A DNA stretch of 64,000 nucleotides from the NCBI RefSeq assembly GCF_000145275.1, contig NC_014393.1, forward strand, positions 3,224,001-3,288,000, in the 5' to 3' direction. The stretch is from Clostridium cellulovorans 743B. GTDB lineage: Bacteria > Bacillota > Clostridia > Clostridiales > Clostridiaceae. The notes under the pieces were generated by a model. That model made no database searches, was not told where the DNA came from, and worked only from the letters and a program-made list of their open reading frames with translations. Position 1 is the first letter of the stretch. The number at the start of each line of letters is the position of its first letter. Shown here one piece after another: positions 16,870 to 27,174 of the stretch. The position numbers were made by a program, and so were the translations under genes.

Positions 16870-17062
16870 TCTATATATAATTATGTATCTTTTCAAATTT
16901 TGTAAATTATCTTCTTAATATTATAATACTGGATTTCAGAATCGTAACTTATTTACAAACTCTTAATTTTTCTAAATAATACTTTTCTAATAATATCCGT
17001 TCCTTTATATGTATATTAATTATTTATATGTCAACAATTATTATATAAAGGGGGTGTAACCT

Positions 17063-17629
17063 TTGATTTTTTATTTCGCAAAAAAATTATTATTAGAAAT
17101 ATTGTTTGGTGGTTTCATCATATTTTTACTTAGTTTTTTAAATAAAAAGCTAGATAAATATATCAATTGCCTTAATGATGATATTTCAAAAGTTAGAACA
17201 ACACGGCAAATATTACTTTTATATGGAGCCTCTTCATTATATGAATCCAGGTTAGCTACTTTAGATAGGAATAATTTTATTCTCTGGTGTGAAAAATATC
17301 TTTCTGCTTTAGGTTATAAAAATATACTTCTTCTTGATGATAATCCTTTAATTGACTTATGCTGTATAAAATCTGGCATAAAATATTATGTAAAGTGCAA
17401 AAATTTCAATATAGAAGAAACAGAAAAATCTTTTTCAATAGATCTTGTTCACGAACTTATATGCGAAATGGTCAAAGATAAAATTTCTTGTGGTATTCTA
17501 TTAACTCCTTATTCAATAGATCCTAAAACAAAAGAATTACTAGATAATTATAATAAAAACCTCTCCATTATTATTGAAGATAAAGAAAGGCTATTGTCTA
17601 ACTGCTTAGACTATAGGATAAAGGTCTAA
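17063..17629 (+). CDS. Membrane-anchored Mrr-like restriction endonuclease-fold protein
   Basis: 188 residues starting at TTG 17063, seven bases after GGGGGTG. One transmembrane helix (LLLEILFGGFIIFLLSFL) is followed by a cytosolic domain. That domain begins FILWCEKYLSALGYKN, a typical Mrr_cat opening, then has IDLCCIKSGIKYYVKCK: an acidic residue, then K-C-K in place of the Q-x-K of PD-(D/E)xK nucleases. Later parts (GILLTPYSIDPKTKEL, IIIEDKERL) match the Mrr pattern of a hydrophobic strand with T and a final substrate strand. Mrr-type enzymes cut modified DNA, but many membrane-anchored relatives have no known activity. It is the first of two paralogues. Confidence 0.6.
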   Translation: MIFYFAKKLLLEILFGGFIIFLLSFLNKKLDKYINCLNDDISKVRTTRQILLLYGASSLYESRLATLDRNNFILWCEKYLSALGYKNILLLDDNPLIDLCCIKSGIKYYVKCKNFNIEETEKSFSIDLVHELICEMVKDKISCGILLTPYSIDPKTKELLDNYNKNLSIIIEDKERLLSNCLDYRIKV

Positions 17630-17634
17630 GAAAA

Positions 17635-18162
17635 ATGCTTAATTTGATATTTATATCAATAGTAGTACTATTTGTGCTAGTTCTTATAACAAAATTTTAT
17701 GAAATCTATAAACTATATAAAGAAAAACTCCAAGAAGAATTCAACCTCAAGAATGGCATTATATCTTTAGAAGATATTAAATCACTTAAAGATGAAGAAT
17801 TTGTAGATTGGGGAAAAAGTGTACTTCTATCCCTTAATTATGAGAAAATAACCTTCATTGATGATAAATATATTTTAGGTTCCTACCTTACAGCTATAAA
17901 AGATGATATAAACTATATTGTATTTCTAAATCAAATACTTAGTGTTAATATAATAGCAAAACTTATAAGTTCTTCACTTGTTCTAAATAACAAAAACCTT
18001 ATATTAATTACCAGTGACAATTTATCAGAACAAATAAGTGATTATATAAATACCATTCCTTTAAATCTTAACTTTCAAATAATTGATGGAGAAAAACTCG
18101 TTACACTCCTCTCTACTATAAGAAAAAAAGAATTGAGTCTTCTAGAAGACTTTTCCTCCTAA
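17635..18162 (+). CDS. Degenerate paralogue of the Mrr-like membrane protein
   Basis: 175 residues, five bases after the stop of the preceding gene, so co-translated. The plan is the same: an N-terminal transmembrane helix (LIFISIVVLFVLVLIT), then EFVDWGKSVLLSLNYEKIT, and strands NLILITSDNLSEQ and FQIIDGEKLVTLL. Where the first protein has IDLCCI and KCK this one has YILGSYLTAI and FLN, so the acidic and lysine positions of a nuclease are lost. It may be a structural or regulatory partner. Known only by comparison with its neighbour; no function assigned. Confidence 0.6.
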   Translation: MLNLIFISIVVLFVLVLITKFYEIYKLYKEKLQEEFNLKNGIISLEDIKSLKDEEFVDWGKSVLLSLNYEKITFIDDKYILGSYLTAIKDDINYIVFLNQILSVNIIAKLISSSLVLNNKNLILITSDNLSEQISDYINTIPLNLNFQIIDGEKLVTLLSTIRKKELSLLEDFSS

Positions 18163-18258
18163 TATTTTTGATATTTATACTAATTAGAATAGTTTTATAC
18201 GTTAAAAGTAAATAAGAGTCTAATGATTTCTTACATCTATATACCCATAAATAAAAAT

Positions 18259-18288
18259 AAATGAGCCAAACATCAATATGGCTCATTT
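18259..18288 (-). terminator. Terminator of the amidase gene
   Basis: On the minus strand AAATGAGCCA pairs with TGGCTCATTT and runs into ATTTTTATTTAT. It begins 6 bases beyond the amidase stop. Confidence 0.85.
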
Positions 18289-18293
18289 ATCTC

Positions 18294-21014
18294 TTAATTT
18301 GTTTTTAAGAAAGCATCTACAGCGTTTGCTATAGCTACTGCTTTTTTGTTTTGTTCTAGAGGGTTTGCACATTTTGCTGCTTCAGCAGGATTAGAAATAA
18401 ATCCTAACTCTACTAATACAGAAGTCATATTTGTATTTCTTGTTACATATAAGTTACTATCTGTTATTCCTCTATTTAAATAGCCTGTAGCTGCCATAGC
18501 ATCAACAATTTTTTGAGCTATAACTTTACTATTTTTTGCTGGCAATGAAGGTGTTGTATCAAAAGTATCATCTCCAATGTCTACAAGTCCAGAAGTATCA
18601 ATATTCGGTCTCCATGAACTGTAGAATACGTCAACACCGGAAGCTGACGAAGCTATACTAGCATTATGGTGAAGACTTATAAATAAATCAGCATTTATGC
18701 TATTAGCTGCATTTACTCTAGCCTTCAAACTATCATATAATGAAAGGGTTGATCTCTCACTGGCTTCTCTTGTAAGAATAACTTTGTATCCTTTCGCTTC
18801 AAGGATAGCTTTAAGTTTTACAGAAAAGTCCATGTTTAATTGTGTTTCAGAATAATATATACCATTTAGAGTATACGCTGCTCCATAGTCACCACCATAA
18901 TTGTGACCTGGATCAAGTACTATAGTCTTCGAGAATCCATTATATACTCTTACTGTATTCACCACACAATCCCAATCATTACCGTATGCCTTTACTTCGA
19001 TAATATTGCTTCCTCGTGCTAAAGAAGTGGAAGGGATAGTCATTTGATATCCACTGCTATTACCTGCTGGGTAACCTGGATATACCGCATTTACATCTGG
19101 TCTACTAATACCAAGAGTTGCGTTTCCTAATAATGCTCCATTTAGGTATACCTCTACTTTTTGAATTCCTGAGGAATTCAACGCCCAACCACCAACTAAA
19201 ATATTTTGTCCTAAAACGTTGCTATTATTAGTTGGACTGTCAATTGCTAATCTTGCTACTGGCTTTATCATTGTTATTTTTTTTGATGCACTGACGATTG
19301 CTCCATTATATGCTACAGCTCTCACAACTATATCGTTGCTTCCTTCTGATATCAAATTTTTTGATAACTTAAGGCTATATCCACTATTATCAATGTTTAC
19401 TAGTTCTGAATATTCCTTAAAGGCCGCTGCTACATCTGGTCTAGCAACTGATGTTGTTGTTGTTGCAACAACTCTATCATTTACTAAAACTTCTATTTTA
19501 TCTATTCCATAAGTATGGATTGCCCAACCTCTTACAGTTACATCTGAGTCATTAGAAGTTAAATTATTTATAGGATCATCGATAAATAGTTGCCCTTTAC
19601 TAATAACAGTATTAGTAACTAGAATTGGAACAGACGCCTGTATGACAGTTCCATCCTTGCTTACACTTTTAACTATAATATCTTTTCTTCCGTTTTGAAG
19701 TAAATTACTATCTATAGTAAAAGTAAAACCTGATTTAGCACCATCTATATATCCAGGATATACATTATTTACATCAGTTCTCGTTTGTCCAATTTTAGCA
19801 TTATAGGTTTTATTATCGATAATTACTTTAACTTCCTTCACACCAGCATTATGGAGACTCCATCCTGCTATTGTGACATTTCTCTTATCATAACTTGTCC
19901 CGTTTTTTGGCGTATCAATACATATTCTTGATTCCTTAACATTAAGAACTTTGCTTATAACATCAGTATTTCCAATAGAATCTGTTACTAAAAGAGTAAG
20001 GTTGACATTACCTTCATTTAAGTAATTACTATCAATATTATAGGAAAATCCTGAAACAGCTCCGTTACTATAACCCGGGAATGCCGCATCTACATCTGGT
20101 CTAATTATATTTGTAGTTGTTTGTCCAATCTGTTTTCCATCGATTAGAACATTTATTTGCTTAACACCAGCATTTTGTAGCGCCCACCCAGTTAACTGAA
20201 CATCCGATTTTGATATTCTTGCGTCTCCTGTTGGTGTATCAATACTATATTTAAATCCAGTATTTTTTGAAATTACTGAAACGTTTTTTCTGTCAATTAA
20301 ACCATCGTTACTTACAGCTTCAACAGTTATTTTTCTATTTCCTGCAACTATACTAGTATTTTTAATGGTATATGAAAAACCACTTTTCTCTGATCCAGTA
20401 TATTGTGGAAAAACTGCATTAACATCTGGTCTTGGTTGCCCAATAATTGCTTGTCCAATTTTCTTGTCATCTACAAGGATATTAACTACCTTTATGCCAC
20501 TTGAGCTTATAGCCCATCCCCTAACAATAACATCTCCATTTAAAGTACTATCCTGAACAGGCTCATCTACAGTAGTTTTAATACTTTTTCCAGAATAATT
20601 CACTTTAACAGATTGATCTGTAACAGTTCCATCATTGCCGACAGCTCTTACTGTTACATTTCTATTCCCTAACTGTAGGACATCAAAACCAATTGTGTAA
20701 CTGTATCCTGATTTATCTCCATTAGGATATCCAGGAAATGCTTTATTAACATCTGGTCTTAAAATGTTTGTAGCTGTCTTTGCTACATAAATTCCATCAA
20801 CAAATATATCTACTTCTTTTACCCCTGAGGAATTTAATGCCCAACCAGCAATAGTTATTCCTTGAGAATTAACAGTTTGCCCACTTTGGGGTATATCTAT
20901 GCAGATTCTCCCAGGAAGTGAAACTAGTGCACTTGTCTTAAAGGTATAACCAAAGGTGAATAGTACCATTAATACACAAAACAATAATACTTTGTATTTT
21001 TTGTTTGTTTTCAA
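18294..21014 (-). CDS. Secreted N-acetylmuramoyl-L-alanine amidase with six Ig-like repeats
   Basis: 906 residues. An N-terminal signal sequence (YKVLLFCVLMVLFTFGYTF) is followed by six repeats of about 105 residues. Each repeat has ID-P, a GWAL/GWAI core, RPDV near its middle, a PGY-G-SG segment and a VRAV-NDG-like end. The last 210 residues are an Amidase_3 domain: VLDPGHNYGG (zinc His), YYSETQLN (zinc Glu), SLHHNA (zinc His) and LVELGFISNP (catalytic Glu). Such enzymes cut the amide bond between muramic acid and the peptide of peptidoglycan. The repeats are bacterial Ig-like modules likely to extend the enzyme or bind the wall. Single gene, ribosome site AGGAGG. Confidence 0.92.
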   Translation of the reverse strand: MKTNKKYKVLLFCVLMVLFTFGYTFKTSALVSLPGRICIDIPQSGQTVNSQGITIAGWALNSSGVKEVDIFVDGIYVAKTATNILRPDVNKAFPGYPNGDKSGYSYTIGFDVLQLGNRNVTVRAVGNDGTVTDQSVKVNYSGKSIKTTVDEPVQDSTLNGDVIVRGWAISSSGIKVVNILVDDKKIGQAIIGQPRPDVNAVFPQYTGSEKSGFSYTIKNTSIVAGNRKITVEAVSNDGLIDRKNVSVISKNTGFKYSIDTPTGDARISKSDVQLTGWALQNAGVKQINVLIDGKQIGQTTTNIIRPDVDAAFPGYSNGAVSGFSYNIDSNYLNEGNVNLTLLVTDSIGNTDVISKVLNVKESRICIDTPKNGTSYDKRNVTIAGWSLHNAGVKEVKVIIDNKTYNAKIGQTRTDVNNVYPGYIDGAKSGFTFTIDSNLLQNGRKDIIVKSVSKDGTVIQASVPILVTNTVISKGQLFIDDPINNLTSNDSDVTVRGWAIHTYGIDKIEVLVNDRVVATTTTSVARPDVAAAFKEYSELVNIDNSGYSLKLSKNLISEGSNDIVVRAVAYNGAIVSASKKITMIKPVARLAIDSPTNNSNVLGQNILVGGWALNSSGIQKVEVYLNGALLGNATLGISRPDVNAVYPGYPAGNSSGYQMTIPSTSLARGSNIIEVKAYGNDWDCVVNTVRVYNGFSKTIVLDPGHNYGGDYGAAYTLNGIYYSETQLNMDFSVKLKAILEAKGYKVILTREASERSTLSLYDSLKARVNAANSINADLFISLHHNASIASSASGVDVFYSSWRPNIDTSGLVDIGDDTFDTTPSLPAKNSKVIAQKIVDAMAATGYLNRGITDSNLYVTRNTNMTSVLVELGFISNPAEAAKCANPLEQNKKAVAIANAVDAFLKTN

Positions 21015-21196
21015 AGTTCCTCCTTTCTATGTGCTTACCCCTACAAAACAGATTATAGCATAATTTTATTTATAATTCACCATGAAATTTAAAATTAAAT
21101 TAAAATTTTATTGGAATAAAAATTTTAATACAACTTTTATCATACTTTTACATTTTTCTTTATATCGACAAATTTCTTTTAGACAATAGGAAAAGG

Positions 21197-21215
21197 GCCA
21201 TGATTAAATCATGGC
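21197..21215 (-). terminator. Terminator of gltBD, overlapping the gltD stop
   Basis: GCCATGATT and AATCATGGC form a stem over the last codons and stop of gltD, followed on the minus strand by CCCTTTTCC. The T-run is weak, so confidence is moderate. Confidence 0.55.
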
Positions 21216-22682
21216 TCCCATAATATCTAAATCTACTTTTTCTGCACATTCGCGGCCTTCTTTAATAGCCCAAACAACAAGGCTTTGGCCTCTTCTAACG
21301 TCACCACAGCTATAAACTTTTGGAACGCTAGTTGCAAAATCCATATATTCAGCTTTTACATTTCCACGGTTATCCTTTTCTACATTGAACTTTTCAATAA
21401 GGCTTTCTTCTGCCCCAACAAAGCCCATAGCAAGAAGAACTAAATCAGCTTTAATGACTTGTTCACTTCCTGGGATTTCCTTTGGAATTACAGCTCCGTT
21501 TTCATTTTTTACCCACTCTACTTTAACAATAAGAGCTTCTTTTACGTTGCCATTTTCATCACCAATAAACTTCTTAACAGATGTACAATACTCTCTTGGA
21601 TCTTTTCCATAAGCATCGATGAATTCATCTTGGCCATAGTCAGTTTTTAAAACTTTTGGATATTGAGGCCAAGGATTGTTTTCAGCTCTTTTCTCTGGTG
21701 CCTTACCCATTATTTCCAGTTGAACCAATGATTTAGCTCCATGTCTTAATGACGTTGCAATACAGTCTGTTCCTGTATCACCACCACCGATAACTACTAC
21801 ATTAAGATCCTTTGCAGATATATAGTTATTATCAGCAAGTTCACTATCTAATAAGCTTTTAGTTGTAGCTTTTAGGAAATCCACTGCAAAATGAATACCT
21901 TTAAGATCTCTTCCTTCAACAATTAAATCTCTTGGTTTTGTAGCACCACAAGCTAAAACTACAGCATCATATTCAGACATGAATTTATCTATATCTTCAG
22001 TTTTAGTTATATCATGATTTAATGAGAATTTAACACCCTCAGCTTCTAAAAATTCAACTCTTCTTGCTACGATTTGCTTATCAAGCTTCATGTTTGGAAT
22101 TCCATACATTAATAATCCGCCTGGTCTATCAGCTCTTTCAATAATTGTAACATCGTGACCTTTTCTGTTTAACATATCTCCACAAGCAAGACCTGCAGGA
22201 CCTGCGCCTATAACGGCAACCCTTTTTCCAGTTCTTTCTTTTGGTGGGTTTGGTTTTATATATCCTTCAGCAAAAGCATTTTCTATTATAGATAATTCAT
22301 TTTCTTTAATAGTTACTGGCTCTCCATGAAGTCCATCTGTACATGCGCCTTCACAAGGGGCAGGGCAAACCCTGCCTGTGAATTCTGGAAAATTATTTGT
22401 CTTAAGCAATCTGTCTACAGCTGTTTTCCACATACCTTTGTATATTAAATCATTCCACTCAGGAATAAGATTATTTACCGGACATCCTGAAGCAGCGTTT
22501 GCCATCATTCCCCCATATTGGCAGAATGGAACCCCGCAATCCATACATCTACTTGCTTGGATTTGTTGATCTTCTTTTGAAAGAGGAGTTGTAAATTCTT
22601 TATAATTTTTTATTCTTATACTTGGTTTTAACTTAGTACCTGTAATACGTTTGTATTCTAGAAATCCTGTTGCTTTTCCCAT
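21204..22682 (-). CDS. gltD: Glutamate synthase (NADPH) small subunit
   Basis: 492 residues. It passes electrons from NADPH through FAD and two 4Fe-4S clusters to GltB. The N-terminal cysteine clusters are visible (ASRCMDCGVPFCQ, SGCPVNN, GRVCPAPCEGACT). The FAD-binding motif is VAVIGAGPAGLACG, and the NAD(P)H-binding motif VVVIGGGDTGTDC; LVLLAMGFVG and YSCGDVRRGQSLVVWAI near the end close the FAD site. Length is typical. It starts one base after the gltB stop, so the two are a single operon. Start ATG 22682. Confidence 0.96.
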   Translation of the reverse strand: MGKATGFLEYKRITGTKLKPSIRIKNYKEFTTPLSKEDQQIQASRCMDCGVPFCQYGGMMANAASGCPVNNLIPEWNDLIYKGMWKTAVDRLLKTNNFPEFTGRVCPAPCEGACTDGLHGEPVTIKENELSIIENAFAEGYIKPNPPKERTGKRVAVIGAGPAGLACGDMLNRKGHDVTIIERADRPGGLLMYGIPNMKLDKQIVARRVEFLEAEGVKFSLNHDITKTEDIDKFMSEYDAVVLACGATKPRDLIVEGRDLKGIHFAVDFLKATTKSLLDSELADNNYISAKDLNVVVIGGGDTGTDCIATSLRHGAKSLVQLEIMGKAPEKRAENNPWPQYPKVLKTDYGQDEFIDAYGKDPREYCTSVKKFIGDENGNVKEALIVKVEWVKNENGAVIPKEIPGSEQVIKADLVLLAMGFVGAEESLIEKFNVEKDNRGNVKAEYMDFATSVPKVYSCGDVRRGQSLVVWAIKEGRECAEKVDLDIMGAMI

Positions 22683-22683
22683 T

Positions 22684-25600
22684 CTATATTCCCCTCTCTT
22701 TCAAAGCTTTTTTGTATTCTTTTGGCATGATCTTTATAAACTTACCTTTATAGCTATCAAAGTTTAGAGATATAGCCTTTGCAATTTCAGAATTAGTATT
22801 TTCATAGTGTTCTTTTATAAGCCCTAATAATCCAGCTTCATCTTCAGCTTCAACAGTCTCGATAAAAACCATTTCTTCGTTGATTTTTTCCTTAAAGCTA
22901 TTTTCTTCGTCAAGAATGTACGCGATACCACCTGACATACCAGCACCAAAGTTTCTTCCGATAGTTCCTAAAACCACGACTTTTCCGCCTGTCATGTATT
23001 CACAACCGTGGTCGCCAACACCTTCAACTACCGCTTCAACTCCTGAGTTTCTAACAGCAAATCTTTCTCCTGCAATACCCTTTATAAATACCTTACCAGC
23101 AGTTGCTCCGTATAATGCTACGTTACCGATTATGATATTTTCTCTTGGGTTAAGAGTAGATTTTTCTCCTTCTCTTATTATTATCTTACCGCCTGATAGC
23201 CCCTTACCAACATAGTCGTTTGAGTCTCCTACTAAGCTTAAAGTAACACCCCTTGGTACAAATGCTCCAAAGCTTTGTCCGCCAGTACCATTGACATTGA
23301 TGGTGATTGTATCTTCTGGAAGTCCTTCTTCTCCGTATTTCTTAGAAATTTTGCTTCCAAGAAGAGTTCCAAGAGTTCTATCTGTATTAATTGTATTTAC
23401 TGTAATTGTAACCTTTTCCTTGTTCTCAATAGCTTTTTCACAAGCAGGAATTATAGTCTTAGCATCTATAGTTTCATCTATTTTTCCTCTTAAAGGATTT
23501 ACAGTAGTATCTTCCATATGAAGAGATGATTCTGGCTTATGAAGGATCTTTGAAAGATCTATATTCTTTGTTTTCCATCCATCAAGATTCTTCTTCTTAA
23601 GCTTATCAGTTCTTCCAACCATTTCCTCAACAGTTCTGAAGCCTAATTTAGCCATATATTCTCTTAACTCTCTAGCCATAAACATCATGTAGTTAACTAC
23701 ATGTTCTGGATCTCCAGTAAATCTCTTTCTTAACTCTTCATTTTGAGTTGCTATACCAACTGGACATGTATCTAAGTTACATACTCTCATCATTACGCAA
23801 CCCATTACAACTAGAGGACCAGTTGCAAATCCAAACTCCTCAGCTCCAAGCATAGCTGCTATAGCTATATCTCTTCCTGTTAAAAGCTTACCGTCTGTTT
23901 CTATCTTTAATCTATTTCTTAATCCATTTAATACAAGGGTTTGATGAGTTTCTGCAAGCCCTAGTTCCCAAGGAAGTCCAGCATGCTTAATTGAGTTCTT
24001 AGGAGATGCTCCTGTACCACCATCATATCCACTTATTAATATAACTTCAGCTCCGCCTTTAGCAACACCAGCAGCGATAGTTCCAACCCCTGCTTCAGAA
24101 ACTAACTTAACATTGATCTTAGCATCTGGATTAGCATTCTTAAGGTCATAAATAAGTTGAGCTAAGTCTTCGATTGAATATATATCATGGTGTGGTGGTG
24201 GTGATATTAGACCAACAAAAGGTGTTGAATTTCTAGCTTTAGCAACCCATGGGTATACTTTATTAGCAGGCAATTGACCACCTTCACCTGGTTTAGCTCC
24301 TTGTGCAATTTTGATTTGGATTTCATCTGAATTTACAAGATATTCTGACGTAACACCAAATCTACCTGAAGCAACTTGCTTAATAGCAGATCTTCTTGAA
24401 TCACTAAATCTATCTCTTTCTTCTCCACCTTCACCAGTGTTTGATTTTGCACCAATTTTGTTCATAGCAATAGCTAAACATTGATGCGCTTCTCTGCTGA
24501 TTGAACCAAATGACATAGCTCCAGTTTTAAATCTCTTTACTATGCTTTCAACTGATTCAACTTCATCAAGTGGAATTGGATTTTCTACGAAGTCAAAGTC
24601 TAATAAGTTTCTTAAACTCATCAATCTGTCTTCTTTATTTATTAAGCTTGAGAACTCTTTGAACTCTTCATAACTTCCATTTCTACAAGAATTTTGTAAT
24701 TTATGAATTGTAAGAGGATTATATAAATGCTCTTCTTTATTGCTTCTGTATCTATATTCACCATCTGATTCTAAAGTTAAATCAGGATTTCTCTTATCAA
24801 AACCTTGAATGTGTCTTAGAACAGCTTCTTTTTCGATTTCTTTAATACCGATACCGTTGATTGGTGAAGAAGTTCCTGTGAAGTATTTATTAATAGTCTC
24901 TGATGCTATACCTATAGCTTGGAATATCTGTGCTCCATTGTAAGATTGGATTGTTGAAATACCCATCTTTGATAGAACTTTTACTATTCCTTTAACACTT
25001 GCTTTTCTATAGTTATATACTGCCTTAGCATAATCAAGCGTTATAAGTCCATCTTCACAAAGACCTTTTATGCTTTCATAAGCTAAATATGGATAAATAG
25101 CATTAACTCCATAGCCTATTAAAGTTGCAAAATGATGAACTTCTCTTGGCTCTCCAGACTCAAGAACAATACTTATTTCTGTTCTATTTCCTAATCTTAT
25201 AAAGTGATGATGAACAGCTGCAACAGCTAAAAGTGATGGAATAGGAACTAATTTTTCATTAGTAACTCTATCTGATAGAACCAGTAGGCTCTTTCCATCT
25301 TTTAAAGCAGCTTCTGCCTTTTCAAACACTCTTTCAAGAGCTTCTTCTAATGTTTCTGAAGTCTTATCAAAAACTATAGAAATAACTTCTGATTTAAATC
25401 CAGCCTCTTCTAAAGAAAGAATTTTATCCATTTCCTCTTTTATAACTATTGGCGAAGAAAGCTTAATTCTTCTACAGTTAGCTTCAACATCTGATAAAAG
25501 ATTACCTTCAGCTCCAAGATAAGTTCTTACTGAAGTAACTATTTCTTCTCTTATAGCATCTATTGGTGGATTTGTAACTTGGGCAAACATTTGCTTAAAG

Positions 25601-27123
25601 TAGTTAAATAATGGTTGTGGTTTTTCACTTAAAACTGCAAGTGGAGAATCTATACCCATTGCTGATAAAGGTTCTTGTCCACTATCACACATAGGCTTTA
25701 TGGTACTCATTACATCTTCGAAAGTGAAGCCAAAAGCTTTTTGAAGTCTAGTTCTTTCTTCAACTGATAATTTAACTTCAGTATCAACAGTTGCGTCTAC
25801 ATTATCAAGCTTTATTAAGTTTTCCGATACCCAATCTCCATATGGATGCATATTAGAATATGTTTCCTTTAATTTTGTATCATCGATTATTGTACCTTGT
25901 TTTGTATCTACTAGAAGCATTCTACCAGGAGTTAATCTACCTTTTTTAACAACAGTTGCTTCATCTATATCAAGAACACCAACTTCAGAGGATAAAATCA
26001 TAAAATCATCATTTGTAACATAAAATCTTGATGGTCTTAATCCGTTTCTATCTAAAGTTGCGCCTAAAATTTCTCCATCAGTAAAGGCTAATGCTGCTGG
26101 TCCATCCCATGGTTCCATCATTGTTGAATAATATTCGTAGAAGTCCCTCTTATTTTTAGGCATTTGCGTATTCTTGCTCCATGGTTCTGGAACAAGCATC
26201 ATCATTATTTGTGGAAGTGTTCTTCCATTCATATATAGAAATTCTACTGTATTATCAAGCATAGCAGAGTCTGAATCTTGTTTTCCAACTACAGGAAGTA
26301 TTTCTTGTAATTGTTCTCCAAAAACTTCAGATTTTAAAGCAGCTTCTCTTGCTTTAACCCAGTTAACATTTCCTCTTATTGTGTTAATTTCTCCATTGTG
26401 AATCATGTATCTGTTTGGATGAGCCTTTTCCCAGCTTGGGAATGTATTTGTACTAAATCTTGAATGTACCATAGCTATGGCACTTTCGCAATCCTCATCA
26501 AGTAAATCTAAATAAAAAGTTTCCATTTGAGTTGCACTAAGCATACCCTTATAAACTATTGTCTTTGAAGAAAGACTTACGATATAAGAATCTTCTGATG
26601 CTTTTTCAAACTTTCTTCTTGCTCTATATAATAGCTTTTCAAATTCCAGCTGACTTTCTATTGTCTTTGGCTTTTCAATAAATATTTGTTCCATATATGG
26701 CATAACTACTTTAGCTGCTTCACCAATATCTGAAGCATCAATAGGTACTTGTCTACAACCTATCACTTTTAGACCTTTTTCTTCTAACATTGACACAAAG
26801 TTTTTCTTTTCAACTTCTCTTTTATCTGACTCCTTAGGGAAGAAGCACATAGCTACTGCATATTCTGTAGCTTCTGGAAGAGAAAACTCACAAACTTTTT
26901 TAAATAATTTATGTGGTATTTGGATTAGTAAACCAGCACCATCTCCAACTTTTTCATCAGCACCAGCTCCACCTCTATGCTCCATTTTTGCTAACATAGA
27001 AAGTGAATTTTCTACAACATTATGGGATTTTATACCTTTTATATGCGCTATCGCTCCAATTCCACAAGCATCTTTTTCAAACCTAGGATCATACATTCCT
27101 TGAGCTTCTTGTGTATACTTCAT
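22684..27123 (-). CDS. gltB: Glutamate synthase large subunit
   Basis: 1479 residues, the normal length. GltB makes two glutamates from glutamine and 2-oxoglutarate. The N-terminus is a propeptide ending before the nucleophile cysteine in KDACGIGAI; the glutaminase domain follows (NGEINTIRGN). The FMN/synthase domain has GEGGEERDRF, PGEGGQLPANKV and GYDGGTGASP. The 3Fe-4S cysteines are in CVMMRVCNLDTCPVG (C-x5-C-x4-C). The C-terminal beta-helix is glycine-rich. The upstream promoter overlaps an inverted repeat that may be an operator. Together with gltD it is the main ammonia assimilation route besides glutamate dehydrogenase. Confidence 0.97.
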   Translation of the reverse strand: MKYTQEAQGMYDPRFEKDACGIGAIAHIKGIKSHNVVENSLSMLAKMEHRGGAGADEKVGDGAGLLIQIPHKLFKKVCEFSLPEATEYAVAMCFFPKESDKREVEKKNFVSMLEEKGLKVIGCRQVPIDASDIGEAAKVVMPYMEQIFIEKPKTIESQLEFEKLLYRARRKFEKASEDSYIVSLSSKTIVYKGMLSATQMETFYLDLLDEDCESAIAMVHSRFSTNTFPSWEKAHPNRYMIHNGEINTIRGNVNWVKAREAALKSEVFGEQLQEILPVVGKQDSDSAMLDNTVEFLYMNGRTLPQIMMMLVPEPWSKNTQMPKNKRDFYEYYSTMMEPWDGPAALAFTDGEILGATLDRNGLRPSRFYVTNDDFMILSSEVGVLDIDEATVVKKGRLTPGRMLLVDTKQGTIIDDTKLKETYSNMHPYGDWVSENLIKLDNVDATVDTEVKLSVEERTRLQKAFGFTFEDVMSTIKPMCDSGQEPLSAMGIDSPLAVLSEKPQPLFNYFKQMFAQVTNPPIDAIREEIVTSVRTYLGAEGNLLSDVEANCRRIKLSSPIVIKEEMDKILSLEEAGFKSEVISIVFDKTSETLEEALERVFEKAEAALKDGKSLLVLSDRVTNEKLVPIPSLLAVAAVHHHFIRLGNRTEISIVLESGEPREVHHFATLIGYGVNAIYPYLAYESIKGLCEDGLITLDYAKAVYNYRKASVKGIVKVLSKMGISTIQSYNGAQIFQAIGIASETINKYFTGTSSPINGIGIKEIEKEAVLRHIQGFDKRNPDLTLESDGEYRYRSNKEEHLYNPLTIHKLQNSCRNGSYEEFKEFSSLINKEDRLMSLRNLLDFDFVENPIPLDEVESVESIVKRFKTGAMSFGSISREAHQCLAIAMNKIGAKSNTGEGGEERDRFSDSRRSAIKQVASGRFGVTSEYLVNSDEIQIKIAQGAKPGEGGQLPANKVYPWVAKARNSTPFVGLISPPPHHDIYSIEDLAQLIYDLKNANPDAKINVKLVSEAGVGTIAAGVAKGGAEVILISGYDGGTGASPKNSIKHAGLPWELGLAETHQTLVLNGLRNRLKIETDGKLLTGRDIAIAAMLGAEEFGFATGPLVVMGCVMMRVCNLDTCPVGIATQNEELRKRFTGDPEHVVNYMMFMARELREYMAKLGFRTVEEMVGRTDKLKKKNLDGWKTKNIDLSKILHKPESSLHMEDTTVNPLRGKIDETIDAKTIIPACEKAIENKEKVTITVNTINTDRTLGTLLGSKISKKYGEEGLPEDTITINVNGTGGQSFGAFVPRGVTLSLVGDSNDYVGKGLSGGKIIIREGEKSTLNPRENIIIGNVALYGATAGKVFIKGIAGERFAVRNSGVEAVVEGVGDHGCEYMTGGKVVVLGTIGRNFGAGMSGGIAYILDEENSFKEKINEEMVFIETVEAEDEAGLLGLIKEHYENTNSEIAKAISLNFDSYKGKFIKIMPKEYKKALKERGI

Positions 27124-27174
27124 TTCAATTGCCCCCTTTGTTAATTATTCGAAACAAATAATTATGGTGAATTA

